DNA of 64,000 nucleotides from Phycisphaerales bacterium UBA5793 (GTDB lineage Bacteria > Planctomycetota > Phycisphaerae > Phycisphaerales > UBA5793). Positions 26,564-36,500 of the stretch are shown here, piece by piece. The position numbers were made by a program, and so were the translations under genes. The stretch is taken from positions 1-64,000 of the forward strand of contig DIDT01000067.1 of NCBI GenBank assembly GCA_002418285.1. Direction: 5' to 3'. A model generated the notes under the pieces. It was given only the letters and a program-made list of their open reading frames with translations, made no database searches and had not been told where the DNA came from. Each line of letters opens with the position of its first letter. Positions within the stretch are counted from its first letter, which is position 1.

Positions 26564-27210
26564 ATTTGGTGACGCTCCTCGTGCTTGTCGGATAGCTCCA
26601 GAGACCGCAGTATCTCGTGCTATGGCCGCATATCGCAAACGCTGCGTCGACTCGCTGGCCTGCCATGCTCGCGTTCCGGGATCATAGAGAGCTGGGAGCG
26701 CGCGTGTTCTTCGTCAGCCGGGGAGATGTGAGTCCACAGTCTGTTTCGCACAATGCTCCAGAACAAACCGCAGGAGTTGTGCCCAAGCCGAAGTGAGTGA
26801 GCGCCTGCCCCGAATACGCGGAGCCGATCGGAGGTGGAGTCGTCAATCGGGCCAGACGCCACAAGACTGAGTCGCAATGCCTCAAGCCTGAGCGGCTCAG
26901 AGAGGTATCGTGTTACGAGCGTACCAATCCAGAACGGCCTCCCCCTCCTTATCCGTCTCCGGATACCGATCTCGCTCGGCCTCGTTCCGGGCGTTCTGTG
27001 CTTTCGAAGAAGGGTATTGTTTGGTCTAGGGCATGCATTGCGCCGGGCGGTTTCCCGGGGCGGCGGGGAGCGGCCGTCGGCTGCAACTAAGCTCCACGGC
27101 GAGGGGGGTCCGTAGCGGCTCATCTGCCACTGGGGCTCTCAAGAACAGTCAGCAAGCCCAGGTCGATGAGCGTTCGCCAGGCAGTCAAGTCAGTGGGAGA
27201 ATGGGCACGT
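26564..27210. other. About 650 bp without a supported gene
   Basis: Between the Gabija-like operon and the transposase remnant several frames stay open on both strands. The minus frame 26620-27123 includes a somewhat protein-like middle (RPFWIGTLVTRYLSEPLRLE), but none has a ribosome-binding site or motif I can name. The promoter of the Gabija-like operon should lie just above 26563. Decayed mobile DNA is the simplest reading. Confidence 0.35.
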
Positions 27211-27405
27211 GAAGACTTCAAGAGCAAGCTGCGTGATGAGCTGCTTGCCGCGGAGATCTTGCATACTCTGAGGGAGGCGAATGCGCTGATCGAACGATGG
27301 CGTCTGCACTACAACAGAATCAGGTCGCACTCGTCGCTGGGCTACTGGGCGCCGGCCCCAGAAGCGATGGCCAGTCATTCAAATTGTACGGAAGAGAATA
27401 TCTGA
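27211..27405 (+). mobile_element. IS3-family transposase C-terminal remnant
   Basis: The plus frame encodes DFKSKLRDELLAAEILHTLR followed by ERWRLHYNRIRSHSSLGYWA and PAPEA, the highly conserved end of IS3-group OrfB transposases (the usual text is HYN..RPHSSLGY.PPAPEA). The catalytic DDE core and OrfA are absent, and no terminal inverted repeats were found. Its stop TGA overlaps the ATG of the glycosyltransferase (TGATG), so insertion and deletion left the scrap directly against the glycan cluster. Confidence 0.75.
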
Positions 27406-28268
27406 TGCCCACATCTGGTTCACTAGACGATAGTTGCCGCAGACGGTCTGATTTTATCCGGGGACTCGTGCAACGTCCCAACGACCCCAATGCGACGGGC
27501 TCCAATTTCGTGCGCAAACCCCCGCGGAAAATCGTACATTTTTGGGACGATCTGAATCGACTGCCCGCGGATGTCGGTGAATGCATGACCACATGGGAGA
27601 GGGTCGACAAGCAAGGGTTCGAAAGAGTACGTTTTGACAAGCACCAAGCCAGAGAGTTCATCCAGGGGACATTGGGCCAACGATATACACATGCCTATGA
27701 GAAGTGCTATCACCCCGCGATGCAGTCTGATTACTTTCGGCTTTGCTACATTCTCGTGGAGGGTGGCTGCTTCGTCGATGCTGACGACGTATTCAACGAC
27801 GCCCCAATCCAATACCTCTGTGACGACGGCAGATTGAAGCTCCAGCCGCTCTGCTACGATGTGGCGACTCACATGATGGTGCAGCCTTCACTCTTCGCAA
27901 AGCCAGGTGCACATGCGAGCGGCTGGATCTTCTACTTCAATATGAATCCCCTAATCGCTGGCAGCGGGCATCCGCTTGTGGATCGCGCGCTCGCTCAAGC
28001 CACGATAAACCTCGAACAGGATTTCACAAGCGGCCTGCCCGAAATCCAAGCAACTGCGGGTCCTGGCAACCTTACGCAGTCACTTTTTGATGCTGCCATG
28101 GATGGAGAAGAAGTTGCGCACGATATTTTGGTGTTGCACGATTGGGAACACATCGCAACGAGCAAGTGGCCTCTCAGCTATAGGAATGACGCTCGCAATT
28201 GGAGGCTATCGAACCGTCGCGCCTACAACGGTGGACATGGAGAGGGCAGATCGAAGGGGAACAAATGA
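27405..28268 (+). CDS. DxD glycosyltransferase (Gly_transf_sug type)
   Basis: 287 residues. KIVHFWDDLNRLPADVGECM matches the start of GT32-like sugar transferases, and MQSDYFRLCYILVEGGCFVD followed by ADD is the DxD region that binds the metal and nucleotide-sugar. The C-terminal part (NMNPLIAGSGHPLVDRALAQ, GPGNLTQ) also fits this family. The ATG at 27405 overlaps the remnant transposase stop, and a GGAAGAG run precedes it. It is the first gene of a three-gene coupled cluster with a GT25/GH16 fusion and a carbamoyltransferase, so it probably helps build or modify a surface or secreted glycan. Confidence 0.85.
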   Translation: MPTSGSLDDSCRRRSDFIRGLVQRPNDPNATGSNFVRKPPRKIVHFWDDLNRLPADVGECMTTWERVDKQGFERVRFDKHQAREFIQGTLGQRYTHAYEKCYHPAMQSDYFRLCYILVEGGCFVDADDVFNDAPIQYLCDDGRLKLQPLCYDVATHMMVQPSLFAKPGAHASGWIFYFNMNPLIAGSGHPLVDRALAQATINLEQDFTSGLPEIQATAGPGNLTQSLFDAAMDGEEVAHDILVLHDWEHIATSKWPLSYRNDARNWRLSNRRAYNGGHGEGRSKGNK

Positions 28269-30448
28269 ACCTGCGCCTCAGGCGGAATACACCTTCGCAG
28301 TGCCTGTTTCGGCTGGCAATGAGGTGTCGGCGAGTTCTTCCACGGATGCGGTCCCGGTCATTCGGATGCTCCAGCGCGGAGAACTGCCCGAGAATAGAGC
28401 GCATTTATGTGATCAACTTGGATCGCCAACCATCACGTCTAAATGAGATGAGATACGAGTTAGAGCACGTGTTGGATTGGTCTGGGGCGAAGCTGTGGAC
28501 TCTGACGAAGCGGTTTGCCGCTGTGGACGCCAGTCAGTTCATTGACGATCCAACAAGCGATTGTGACATCAATCCAACGTATACCCTGCGTGACCAGCTC
28601 TTTGTGGAGCCGCAACCGCTGGCACTCCCCGCGCAGTTCGAACTCGAATCTCCAATTGTCATGAGTCGGCCGGAAACTGCAGTGGCTCGATCACATGTAG
28701 GCATCTGGAGACTAATCGCATCCGGCATTCATGAGTACGTGCTTGTGCTTGAAGACGATGTGTGGTTTCGACCGGGCTTTGCGCGAGAGTTGGATCAGGC
28801 ATGGAGCGATCTCATACGTTCTGACGAATCCGGGACCCACTTTGACATTCTCTATTTGTCGTACGAGGAGGTAAGAGATGGTGCCCCGAAGACACTGATA
28901 TCGGCTAATGTGTTTCGCCCATTTCGGGGCTTATGGCATCTCTCTGGATACGTTCTCTCGCGCAAGGGAGCAAATCGCTTGCTCAGGCGTCTTCCTTGCC
29001 GCGGCCCCGTAGATCTGTGGCTGAATCACCAGTTTGGAGTTCTGGATGTGTTTGCGACCCGTCGCTCCATAATCAGCCAAAGATGCGATATGAAGTCCAC
29101 AAATTCCTACTCAATACTCCCTTCACTCACGAGGATAGGTGCCATCACCAGCGAGCACGCCGCGTTGTTTCTTGTGCGTCCAAGCGAGAAGCCTGTGTTC
29201 GCTTTCGGGCCGGTCGACTCCGGTCTGTCATCACTTGCGATGGCACTATCGATGCTCGGCTACCGGTGTCTCAACGATCTCCAAACGATTCCGGCCCGAG
29301 AGCGCAAGGCACTCCTCGAAGACAGGGATCATAGGCTTTTTGACGCATACGTGAATATCGGGTCCTTGGAAGCAGACACCGCAGCACTCAGGAAGCGTTA
29401 CCCGAACGCGAAGTTCTTCATCACCAGCACGAAGACGGCCGACAAAGGCGATCACCTCGCCCCTACGGTTTCTGACGCTCTACGTGGCGCCGACATCACG
29501 TTCATCCCAATCGACGCAGCGAACAAATGGGAATTGCTTTGTGAGCACTTGCGATGCGCCCCGCCGTCCTGTTCCTTTCCCGAGTTACCGGATCGCGGAC
29601 AGCGGTCCGTTGTCTCCCAAGCAAACGAGACGGGCGCACCCCCGGATTGCAAAGCCGGTAAGCGCGACAAGTCGCCGTGGGTCATTGAGCGACACGCGTA
29701 TTGGCAGGGGATTCGGTCCGCGCCACTACACAACGCACTTCCGATTGGCACAACAACGGTTGCCTTTATAGATAGGCTAGACTCGCTCGATACGCAACGC
29801 TGGCTCCCACGACACGACACGTTCACAGACAATTTGGCGTTGTTTCGTCCTACTAATCTCGAGTGTCGACCTGCGCATGGCGCAGCACTAAGCGTCAGAC
29901 GTGAACCGCTTGGTGTCCGAGAATATAGTGCGGCCGCGATAACCAGCCGCGACCAGTACCTATTTGGGCGCTTCGAAACCACGATAAAGGCCTCAAATAC
30001 ACCAGGTGTGGTTACTGGTATGTTTCTGCATCGAGACTCACCCAGGCAGGAAATCGACATAGAGATTGCAGGCAATCGAACTGAGCGTCTCCTGGTCAAT
30101 GTGTTCTACAATCCTGGTGGCGAGGGGGCGAGGTATGACTACGGTTACAGGGGCGCGCCAGGCTATGTCGATCTCGGCTTTGATGCATCAGTGGCGTTCC
30201 ATCGATTCGCGATAGAGTGGACGCCGGGCGAGATTCGGTGGTTTGTTGACGATCACCTCGTTCACACACGCGTAGAATGGGAACCGACACCGATTCCCCA
30301 TCTGCCAATGGCGTTTCATGTAAGTGTCTGGCCGTGTCGATCAAGGGAACTCGCCGGGAGGCTTCCCAGCGGTCAACTTCATGTCACCAGTTGTGTGAGA
30401 GGCATAGAGCTGCAAGCGAATCGACACGTGAGGTCCCCGGCACAATGA
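28265..30448 (+). CDS. GT25 / sulfotransferase-like / GH16 tri-domain protein
   Basis: 727 residues with three recognisable parts. Residues about 40-300: a GT25 glycosyltransferase (IERIYVINLDRQPSRLNEMR; acidic motif LVLEDDVWF; LSGYVLSRKGANRLL). Residues 310-460: a sulfotransferase-like fold (VFAFGPVDSGLSSLAMALSM in place of the PAPS-binding PKSGTT loop, LRKRYPNAKFFIT, and a KWELLCEHL...SFPELP end); the degenerate loop suggests weak or no PAPS binding. Residues 490-720: a GH16 glucanase/transglycosylase domain (FGRFETTIKA; catalytic QEIDIEIAG matching ExDxE; HRFAIEWTPGEIRWFVDDHL). The ATG overlaps the upstream stop (ATGA). No signal peptide is evident, which is odd for a GH16 enzyme. Uniting synthesis, modification and cleavage modules in one chain is unusual. 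Confidence 0.85.
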   Translation: MNLRLRRNTPSQCLFRLAMRCRRVLPRMRSRSFGCSSAENCPRIERIYVINLDRQPSRLNEMRYELEHVLDWSGAKLWTLTKRFAAVDASQFIDDPTSDCDINPTYTLRDQLFVEPQPLALPAQFELESPIVMSRPETAVARSHVGIWRLIASGIHEYVLVLEDDVWFRPGFARELDQAWSDLIRSDESGTHFDILYLSYEEVRDGAPKTLISANVFRPFRGLWHLSGYVLSRKGANRLLRRLPCRGPVDLWLNHQFGVLDVFATRRSIISQRCDMKSTNSYSILPSLTRIGAITSEHAALFLVRPSEKPVFAFGPVDSGLSSLAMALSMLGYRCLNDLQTIPARERKALLEDRDHRLFDAYVNIGSLEADTAALRKRYPNAKFFITSTKTADKGDHLAPTVSDALRGADITFIPIDAANKWELLCEHLRCAPPSCSFPELPDRGQRSVVSQANETGAPPDCKAGKRDKSPWVIERHAYWQGIRSAPLHNALPIGTTTVAFIDRLDSLDTQRWLPRHDTFTDNLALFRPTNLECRPAHGAALSVRREPLGVREYSAAAITSRDQYLFGRFETTIKASNTPGVVTGMFLHRDSPRQEIDIEIAGNRTERLLVNVFYNPGGEGARYDYGYRGAPGYVDLGFDASVAFHRFAIEWTPGEIRWFVDDHLVHTRVEWEPTPIPHLPMAFHVSVWPCRSRELAGRLPSGQLHVTSCVRGIELQANRHVRSPAQ

Positions 30449-32052
30449 GAATACTTGCGTACAACTCTGGACATGATGGCGCGATTGCATACCTGCAGGA
30501 CTCACAGCTAGTGTTCTCTCTTGAGGCAGAAAAGAATTCCAACTGGCGTTACTCCCCAATTTCCAGTCATGACGTGTTCGAGACTCTCGGCGACCTCAAG
30601 GAGATTCCGGATGTCATTTGCGCAGGCGGATGGTGGCATTCCGACCAATACATGAACTCACATCGGACACACGCCCATGCTGAGTACGGTGGCTTGGCGA
30701 AGAGTGATTTGATCGTAGACAAGACGTCCCTGCTCGGGAGACAAGTGCACTATTTTTCGTCGTCTCACGAAAGGTCACACATTCTGTGCGCATTTGGCAT
30801 GTCGGACCTTCCCAAAGGCACACCGTGCTACGCATTATTGTGGGAAGGATCGATTGGTGGTTTTTACGAAATAGATGAACAGCTGAATATTTCACGGGTG
30901 TCTGATGTCATGAAAGAGCCTGGCCATCGCTATGCTCTTCTTTATGGATTGGCCGATCCGACCTTTGATAAGAATTCGGGATACTCCCGGCACTCGGACG
31001 CAGGGAAACTGATGGCGCTAGCGTCATTTGCGAACCGATTCACGCCCTCTGCCGAAGAGCAGGAACTCATGGACTATCTGTTGCAAGACTGCGTACATCT
31101 CGAGCCTCGAGCGTGCAACAACCTCAAACACTCACGCTACTTTAATGTAGGAGTAGACGATCCGGAGTTTCGAGATGTTGCTGGGATGTTTAGTGACAAG
31201 ATCTTTGATATCTTTTATCGATCTGCAAAAGAGAACACAAGAAAGAGAATACCACTCATCATTGCGGGTGGATGTGGCCTGAACTGTGACTGGAACACGA
31301 AATGGAAGAATACGGGGCTGTTTCCTGAGATCTTCGTGCCGCCAGTTGCCAATGACTCGGGTTCGGCAATAGGAACCGCCATCGACGCGCAGTTCTACTA
31401 TACCGGGAATCCAAAGATCGACTGGAATGTGTATTCAGGCCGGAGATTTGACTCGACGGGGTCGTTCGATGTCGCGCCATACGATGTCTGCGCATCTGAT
31501 GACGTGATGATCGCGAAGATGTTGGCGAATGGGCTCATTCTGGGTTGGGTGCACGGTAAATACGAAATCGGCCCTCGGGCGTTGGGCAATCGCTCCATTC
31601 TTGCTGCACCGTTTAGTGAGTGCACCAGACTCAGGCTGAATGAGATTAAGCAGCGCGAGCAATTTCGCCCGATTGCTCCTGTGTGTACTGAAGAGGATGC
31701 GGCAAGATGGTTTGGATGCGACGTCGGGAGTCCGCATATGCTGTACACGTATAAAGTGAGAACAGATGCACTGCCCGCTGTGACTCATGTAAACAAAACT
31801 GCCCGCATTCAGACGGTGTCAGCCACGACCAATCAGCGCCTGCACCAACTACTTGTCGCGTTCAAGGCACGCACTGGCTACGGTGTATTGTGCAACACCT
31901 CTCTGAATTTCAAAGACAGGGGCTGCATTAATACGATCGGAGATTTGTCAGCGTTTGCGATACAGCGTGGGTTGGATGGGTTTGTCGTCGGGGGACAGAG
32001 CTACATGCGGAAGTCATCGAGCAAGTATCGGGAGTACCTAGGACTGAGATAA
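30445..32052 (+). CDS. NodU/CmcH-family carbamoyltransferase
   Basis: 535 residues. The start MRILAYNSGHDGAIAYLQDS is the conserved ASKHA-fold N-terminus of O-carbamoyltransferases. Later blocks PLIIAGGCGLNCDWNTKW, VPPVANDSGSAIGTA, YEIGPRALGNRSILAAP and QFRPIAPVCTEEDA are typical. The C-terminal YrdC-like half of related enzymes is shorter here (GYGVLCNTSLNFKDRG). The enzyme transfers a carbamoyl group from carbamoyl phosphate to a hydroxyl of a sugar or natural product using ATP. The ATG overlaps the stop of the tri-domain gene, so in this cluster the acceptor is probably the glycan made by the two transferases upstream. Confidence 0.9.
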   Translation: MRILAYNSGHDGAIAYLQDSQLVFSLEAEKNSNWRYSPISSHDVFETLGDLKEIPDVICAGGWWHSDQYMNSHRTHAHAEYGGLAKSDLIVDKTSLLGRQVHYFSSSHERSHILCAFGMSDLPKGTPCYALLWEGSIGGFYEIDEQLNISRVSDVMKEPGHRYALLYGLADPTFDKNSGYSRHSDAGKLMALASFANRFTPSAEEQELMDYLLQDCVHLEPRACNNLKHSRYFNVGVDDPEFRDVAGMFSDKIFDIFYRSAKENTRKRIPLIIAGGCGLNCDWNTKWKNTGLFPEIFVPPVANDSGSAIGTAIDAQFYYTGNPKIDWNVYSGRRFDSTGSFDVAPYDVCASDDVMIAKMLANGLILGWVHGKYEIGPRALGNRSILAAPFSECTRLRLNEIKQREQFRPIAPVCTEEDAARWFGCDVGSPHMLYTYKVRTDALPAVTHVNKTARIQTVSATTNQRLHQLLVAFKARTGYGVLCNTSLNFKDRGCINTIGDLSAFAIQRGLDGFVVGGQSYMRKSSSKYREYLGLR

Positions 32053-33595
32053 CCCGCGGAAGGGTCAGCGTTCGATGCCGTGCTTTTGAAGCAGCGTCAT
32101 CGGTATCGGTATGCGTCAGGTTGGCTTTGTCCTCGGTACAACCGAGCAAACGACGGGGATGGTGAAGTCGCGGAAAAAATAGTGGAGCAGGCAGATGGAG
32201 TCCGATTGACAAGAATCGGCCGTGCAGACACGTCGAGGCCGCTACGGTGCGACGTGAGCGAAGGTGTCCGGCCTCAAACCGGATGGAGTCGCCGGCATTG
32301 CAGGGGAGCATGACCCCCCGGAATCGCGGTCTCAGGGCACTTGGTAGCCAGCGCCTGGTGGTAAGACTGGCGAGTGTAGCATATCCTGATTGAGTCGAGA
32401 GTGCTGTGATGCACTGCCTCGACAATCTCAAGGGTTTCATGCCGCATCGGGGTATTCTGGTGGGTATTCACCGGGCTCATGATGCGTGCCCGACGCCGGC
32501 TTCGCCGGTCAGACTCATGGTGCGTTGGACGCCGAATTCTGCGAGGCGTCCGCGATGACGACGCCGGGGCTAATGACGCCGCGATCCAAATGGTGAAGCA
32601 ACCTCGCTGAGGTTTGCTGCGTTCGAGGTACGAATGAGGCCCGGGTACGATCAATTCGTCTGTCCGCGGGATTGAGTTGACTTGCGGATGATGGTCGCCA
32701 GCAGACTCACATTGGGCGGCGTTGACGAAGCGAACGCCCCCAAGTACCGTTCGACTAGCGTAGCGACCGGTTCAAACGAGTGCCAGTTACCCCGACTTTC
32801 GCCCAGAAAAAACGCGCTGTGATGCGGTGCAGCAATCTTGTCCCCTGCGCACAAAGGTGTTATGGCCGGCGCTGGCAGGGCCTAGTTCAAACCGGTTGGA
32901 GAGGTAACTGGATCTGGAAACGCCTCCGCCCTCACGCGCGTGCCGGCGGCATTCGTCTGAAGTGCGTGGCCAAACAGGAATAAATCGAAGCAGTCGGCCG
33001 CGCGATCGTGATCCTTACTCCGCACAAGAACAACGATTTTCCCAACCCGTGGATGCACTCCTCGCAACTCAAGAGAGCCAAGGCGGGAAGCCCGCCAGGG
33101 ACAGGATTCCAAGATACTGCAAGCAAATCCAGTTGTGGCCATCGAGAGCGCTGCAACGGGTTTTGGGCCGATGGTCGCCAGCAGCAGCAAAGGCCCATTC
33201 TCGCTTAGAGCCGCCTCAATCGGTTCTCGAATATGCGGCATGTCATCGGCCCCTGGAATCGCCTTCATCACCGGGCTCTCTCGGCACGGACATGCCCCAC
33301 TTGCGCACATCGGGGTATTGGAGAAGGGGCTATATCCCGAGAGTCCACCCGACCACCATACTGGTTGGCGCACTCACGCGCACACGTCCGTTTTTTCGAG
33401 GTATGAGGAGGAGAATCCCCCATACTTGAATGACCATTGCCGAGACTGACCATTGTCTGATTTTTGGTTATCGCTTGACCGATACCAGATTGGCACGCCG
33501 TCCGGATCGGTCTTCGTGTTGAGCCGATCCGGAAGACGGGCCCATCGGATGTGAGTTTGACCCTAAATGAAGTGGGTGGACGGGGTAGATGTCGA
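32053..33595. other. About 1.5 kb gene-poor region
   Basis: No frame has convincing protein text. The minus frame 32882-33373 contains moderately protein-like pieces (HDRAADCFDLFLFGHALQTN) but no motif or ribosome-binding site. A 75-bp dispersed repeat unit lies at 32721-32795. A promoter for the large signalling cluster should be near 33480-33590. The stretch may be decayed coding DNA separating accessory from signalling regions. Confidence 0.4.
32721..32795 (-). repeat. 75-bp dispersed repeat, copy A
   Basis: This segment matches 44838-44912 without gaps, differing at 12 of 75 positions by my alignment. Both copies read on the minus strand as R-G-(N/D)-WHSFEP followed by VERY(L/M)GA, and the differences are mostly conservative codon changes. 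The sequences on either side of the 75 bp are unrelated. Confidence 0.6.
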
Positions 33596-36500
33596 ATGAA
33601 GCCCGCTTTTCCGATCCTCCGTCTTCTCAGCGAGGTGCTTCTGGGCATAGCGCTGGCGGAATCAGCGATCATGGTCCTTCTTCCGATCATCACTCCGGAC
33701 CTGGGACCATTTGCCAAGATCTTGCTCGACTCCGCCACGTTGGTTGTCGTGGCGGGGCCTCTGTTGCTGTGGCGCATCAGGGCTGCGCTCAGGCGTGGTT
33801 CACGGCCTGAATCTCATACCGTCTGCGGTTCGGATCCTCCGATCGCGAACGTGTCGCGCCTCATCTATTTCTCGTCGCTCGGAGCCTTGGCGGTCGGGGT
33901 ACTCTGGTCGCTGCTGGGAGCTTGGCAAGTCAACGACGGGATCCGTGCATCGGCGAGCGCTGACTTTGATCGTCTGACCCAGCAAATCAAGACCGAGACC
34001 ACTCAACGTCTCAAGAAGTATACAGATGGGCTGTTTGGCATCCGCAGTCTGTACGAAGCCAGTAAGACGGTTGAGCGCGGTGAGTTTCGGTCCTATTTCG
34101 CGCCCGAACTAATGCAAAGGGAATTCGCCGGCGACTACTCGTTTGGGTTTATCCGACGCGTGGCAAGGGAGGACATTGACGCCTTCGTCTCCGCTCAGCG
34201 CATCGATGATGCGCCAGACTTCAGCATTCGTTCCACCGGAAGTGCTCCGGATCTCTTGCCCGTGCAATTCGTTGAGCCCTTGGAGCGGAATGCCGCCATG
34301 GTGGGATATGACGTTGGAACCGATCCAATCGCTCGCGCCGGCGCCGTGGCGGCCATGCGCACTGGCGAACCAACGCTCACGGGCCGGATCGCACTTCCGG
34401 GGGTGCGCACAAGCAGTCCAGCCTTCATGTACCTGTTACCTATTTTTCGCAAGGGCATGCCGCACGGCACTCCCGAAGAGCGTCGCGCCAGTCTGGAGGG
34501 CTGGGCTTTCACGATCTTGGCTGTCGCTGACATGATGACAGATTTGACGGCCGAAACAGATGGGCGAGTGGACGTTGAAATCTATGACGGGAACGAACCA
34601 TCACCGAGCGACTTGCTCTATGACAGCGACAACATCCCCGACGCCATTGGTCCTGCGGCCACGAGCGGGCTTTTTCAATCCGCGTCGTTCAGCACGCGGG
34701 TCGCAGTTGAACTAGGTGGGCGCAATTGGAGTCTTTGGATCCGCACGACACCCATCTTTGAAACGGCCGTGGATCGAGAGGTCCCAATCCTGGTAGGAAT
34801 CGGTGGTGTCTGCATTAGTGCCCTGCTCGCGATCATTGTCTGGAGCATGGGTTCCCGGTGGACTGTGGCACTCCGCCTGGCGGCCGACATGACCGCGGAT
34901 CTCCGGGCGAGCGAGGCGCTCTCTCGCAAGACACTCGCCGAACTTGCCGCCTACCGGACCGCACTCGATGGTCAGACCATTATCGGCGTGACCGATCTGG
35001 ACGGCATACTCCTAGACGTGAACGAGCCCTTCTGTCGCGCCAGCGGATATGACCGGCAGGAATTGATCGGCGCCCACACACGCCTCTTCAACTCGGGGCA
35101 CCATCCTCCGGAGTTCTTTGCGGAGATGTGGCAAGTGATTACGGCGGGAAACGTGTGGCGGGGTGAGGTCTGCAACAGGTGCAAGGATGGCTCTCTTCGC
35201 TGGTTGGACACAACGATTGGGCCGATGCGCGATTCAGCGGGATTGCTGATCGGGTATATCACCGTTCGCAACGACGTTACGACGCGCAAGCAGGTTGAGA
35301 CGGAGCTCCGACAAGCTCGTGATAAACTCGAAGAGCGCGTGATGGCGCGAACGGCTCAACTCGTCGAAGCAAAGCACTTGGCCGAGGAGGCCAGTCGCGC
35401 CAAGAGCGAATTCCTCGCGCAAATGAGCCATGAGATCCGCACGCCTCTGAATGGCGTGGTTGGCATGATTGATCTGGTGAGCGGTTCTCGTCTGAGCGAG
35501 GAGCAGAAGCGATTCATCGGTATGGCCAGAACAGCGGCGGGTTCGCTGCTGAGCATCATCAACGACATCCTCGACTTTTCAAAGATCGAAGCCGGAAAAC
35601 TGGAACTCGTCCCCAGCGAGTTCGACCTGTGCCAACTTGTGGAAGAGATCATGGCGATGCAGGCGACGACGGCGGCGAGCAAGGGGCTGGAGTTGGCGTG
35701 CTTTGTTCATCCGAGTGTGCCGGATCGGGTGTTGGGGGACGCGGATCGCGTGAGGCAGATTCTCGTGAATCTGGTCAATAACGCGACGAAGTTCACCGAA
35801 CGTGGCTCCGTGATTCTTCGGGTAGTGCTCGACTCAGTGACCGACGAGGTCCTGACAATCCGATTCACCGTCACAGACACCGGCGTGGGGATTCCGCCTG
35901 ATCGAGTCAATCGTCTGTTCAAGGCGTTCTCCCAGGCAGACGCATCCACCACCAAGGTCTACGGCGGCACGGGTCTTGGTCTGGCGATTTCCAAACGGCT
36001 CGCCGAGTTGATGGGTGGGTCGATTGGCGTCGAGAGTGAATTCGGCCAAGGCTCGACGTTCTGGGTCACGTGCGTACTCAACGCACCTCAGCAGCAAGGC
36101 GGTCTGACCAAACCTCCAGTGAGACATCGATTCGACCCACGGACTTGGCGCGTTCTGGCCGTTCACCATGATGCGGCGAAACGAGAAGTTCTCGGCGATC
36201 AGCTCGCGAACTGGGGCTTTGGGGTCGGAACTGCGGCCAGTGGTGAGGGCGCCTTGGCGACGTTAGCCGAAGCCGCCGGGCAAGGAACTCCCTTCCGCGT
36301 GGCTCTGCTAAACGCCGAGATGCCCGGAATGGACGGATATGAACTCGCGGAGGCGATTCGGAGCATGCCGGAACTAAGCACGACGGTTCTCATGATCATG
36401 CTCGCGCCTGAAACGCATGTCAGCCCAGGGCGACTCAAGGCGATGGGATTCTCCGGCCACATCACCAAGCCAGTCCGACAATCCCGTCTCCTCGACGCAA

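Noticed and set aside
26620..27123. Minus-strand 167-residue frame beside the Gabija-like operon
   Set aside because: Some segments look protein-like, but there is no motif, start signal or partner; kept only as a note in the gap entry.
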